From: an uncultured Eubacterium sp.
GTDB lineage: Bacteria > Bacillota > Clostridia > Peptostreptococcales > Anaerovoracaceae
Direction: 5' to 3'
Length of the DNA stretch: 5,832 bases
NCBI GenBank assembly: GCA_905193765.1
Contig: CAJJPZ010000135.1
Coordinates: 1 to 5,832 of the forward strand
Part shown: piece by piece, positions 5,700 to 5,832 of the stretch
Numbering within the stretch: the first letter of the stretch is position 1
Layout: every line of letters starts with the position of its first letter
Translations under genes and position numbers: made by a program
Notes under the pieces: generated by a model
The model's database searches: none
Told to the model about the DNA's origin: nothing
The model's input: only the letters and a program-made list of their open reading frames with translations

Positions 5700-5824
5700 G
5701 GCTCTCCGGACAGAAGGACACTGACTTAAGTCCTGTGACATCGCCGTTTCTCCCGAAGAGCCGGAGGAGCGAGTATGTTTAACTTCTGGCACCTTTGCTA
5801 TGGTCGAGTTTCCGAGGCTTTTTT
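5700..5824 (+). promoter_or_regulatory. candidate structured leader of the next, unseen gene
   Basis: Just after the terminator, GGCTCT (5700-5705) can pair with AGAGCC (5757-5762). A shifted alternative pairs GCTCTCCGG (5701-5709) with CCGGAGGAGC (5761-5770) with one bulged base. Inside, AGGAC (5715-5719) pairs with GTCCT (5730-5734). AAGAGCC (5756-5762) can instead pair with GGCTTTT (5816-5822), which runs into six T at 5819-5824. These mutually exclusive pairings resemble an attenuator or riboswitch. No known class was recognised, no good coding frame was seen, and the window ends before any gene it might control. Confidence 0.3.
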
Positions 5825-5832
5825 CACAAAAA

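Noticed and set aside
4451..5799. CACCTTTGCT occurs at 4451-4460 and again at 5790-5799
   Set aside because: Repeated 10-mers are expected many times by chance in a window of this size, and the flanks do not match.

Overview
The window carries four co-directional genes on the + strand: a carbon monoxide dehydrogenase (CODH) homologue of the CooS family, then the three parts of an ABC importer of the nitrate/sulfonate/taurine type (substrate-binding protein, permease, ATPase). A strong intrinsic terminator closes the set. The host is an anaerobe, since the enzyme family is oxygen-sensitive and anaerobic. AGGAGG-type ribosome binding sites, a consensus housekeeping promoter and AT-rich leader DNA point to Bacillota, but the species cannot be named. 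The binding protein has no lipobox cysteine, so a diderm Bacillota (Negativicutes-like) or another phylum remains possible.

Layout. Bases 1-203 are a dense control region: a perfect 16-bp inverted repeat (25-60), a consensus promoter (TTTACA, 17 bp, TATAAT; 73-101), a palindrome on the predicted start site (108-122) and a leader hairpin (145-186) just before the cooS ribosome binding site. cooS occupies 204-2216. A 263-base gap rich in RNA structure precedes the binding-protein gene (2480-3454). A 178-base gap precedes the permease (3633-4397). A 416-base gap with at least three hairpins precedes the ATPase (4814-5587). The terminator is at 5649-5678, and the last 130 bases look like the structured leader of a gene beyond the window.

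The main observation is that the CooS homologue is not canonical. It keeps every B- and D-cluster cysteine and all but one ligand of the Ni-Fe C-cluster. The ligand equivalent to Cys333 of Carboxydothermus hydrogenoformans CODH-II is aspartate (D381). Two of the three proton-relay histidines are also replaced (R140, E143), and the protein has a natural His/Asp-rich N-terminal extension. CODH homologues lacking one C-cluster cysteine are known: C. hydrogenoformans CooS-V binds an Fe-S-oxo hybrid cluster, does not turn over CO and slowly turns over hydroxylamine. This protein may therefore not be a CO dehydrogenase. Its co-location with an oxyanion/sulfonate-type importer suggests, as inference only, a system that imports a small anion or nitrogen/sulfur compound and handles it, or a product of it, with a repurposed CODH. 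No cooC, cooF, acs or hydrogenase gene lies in the window.
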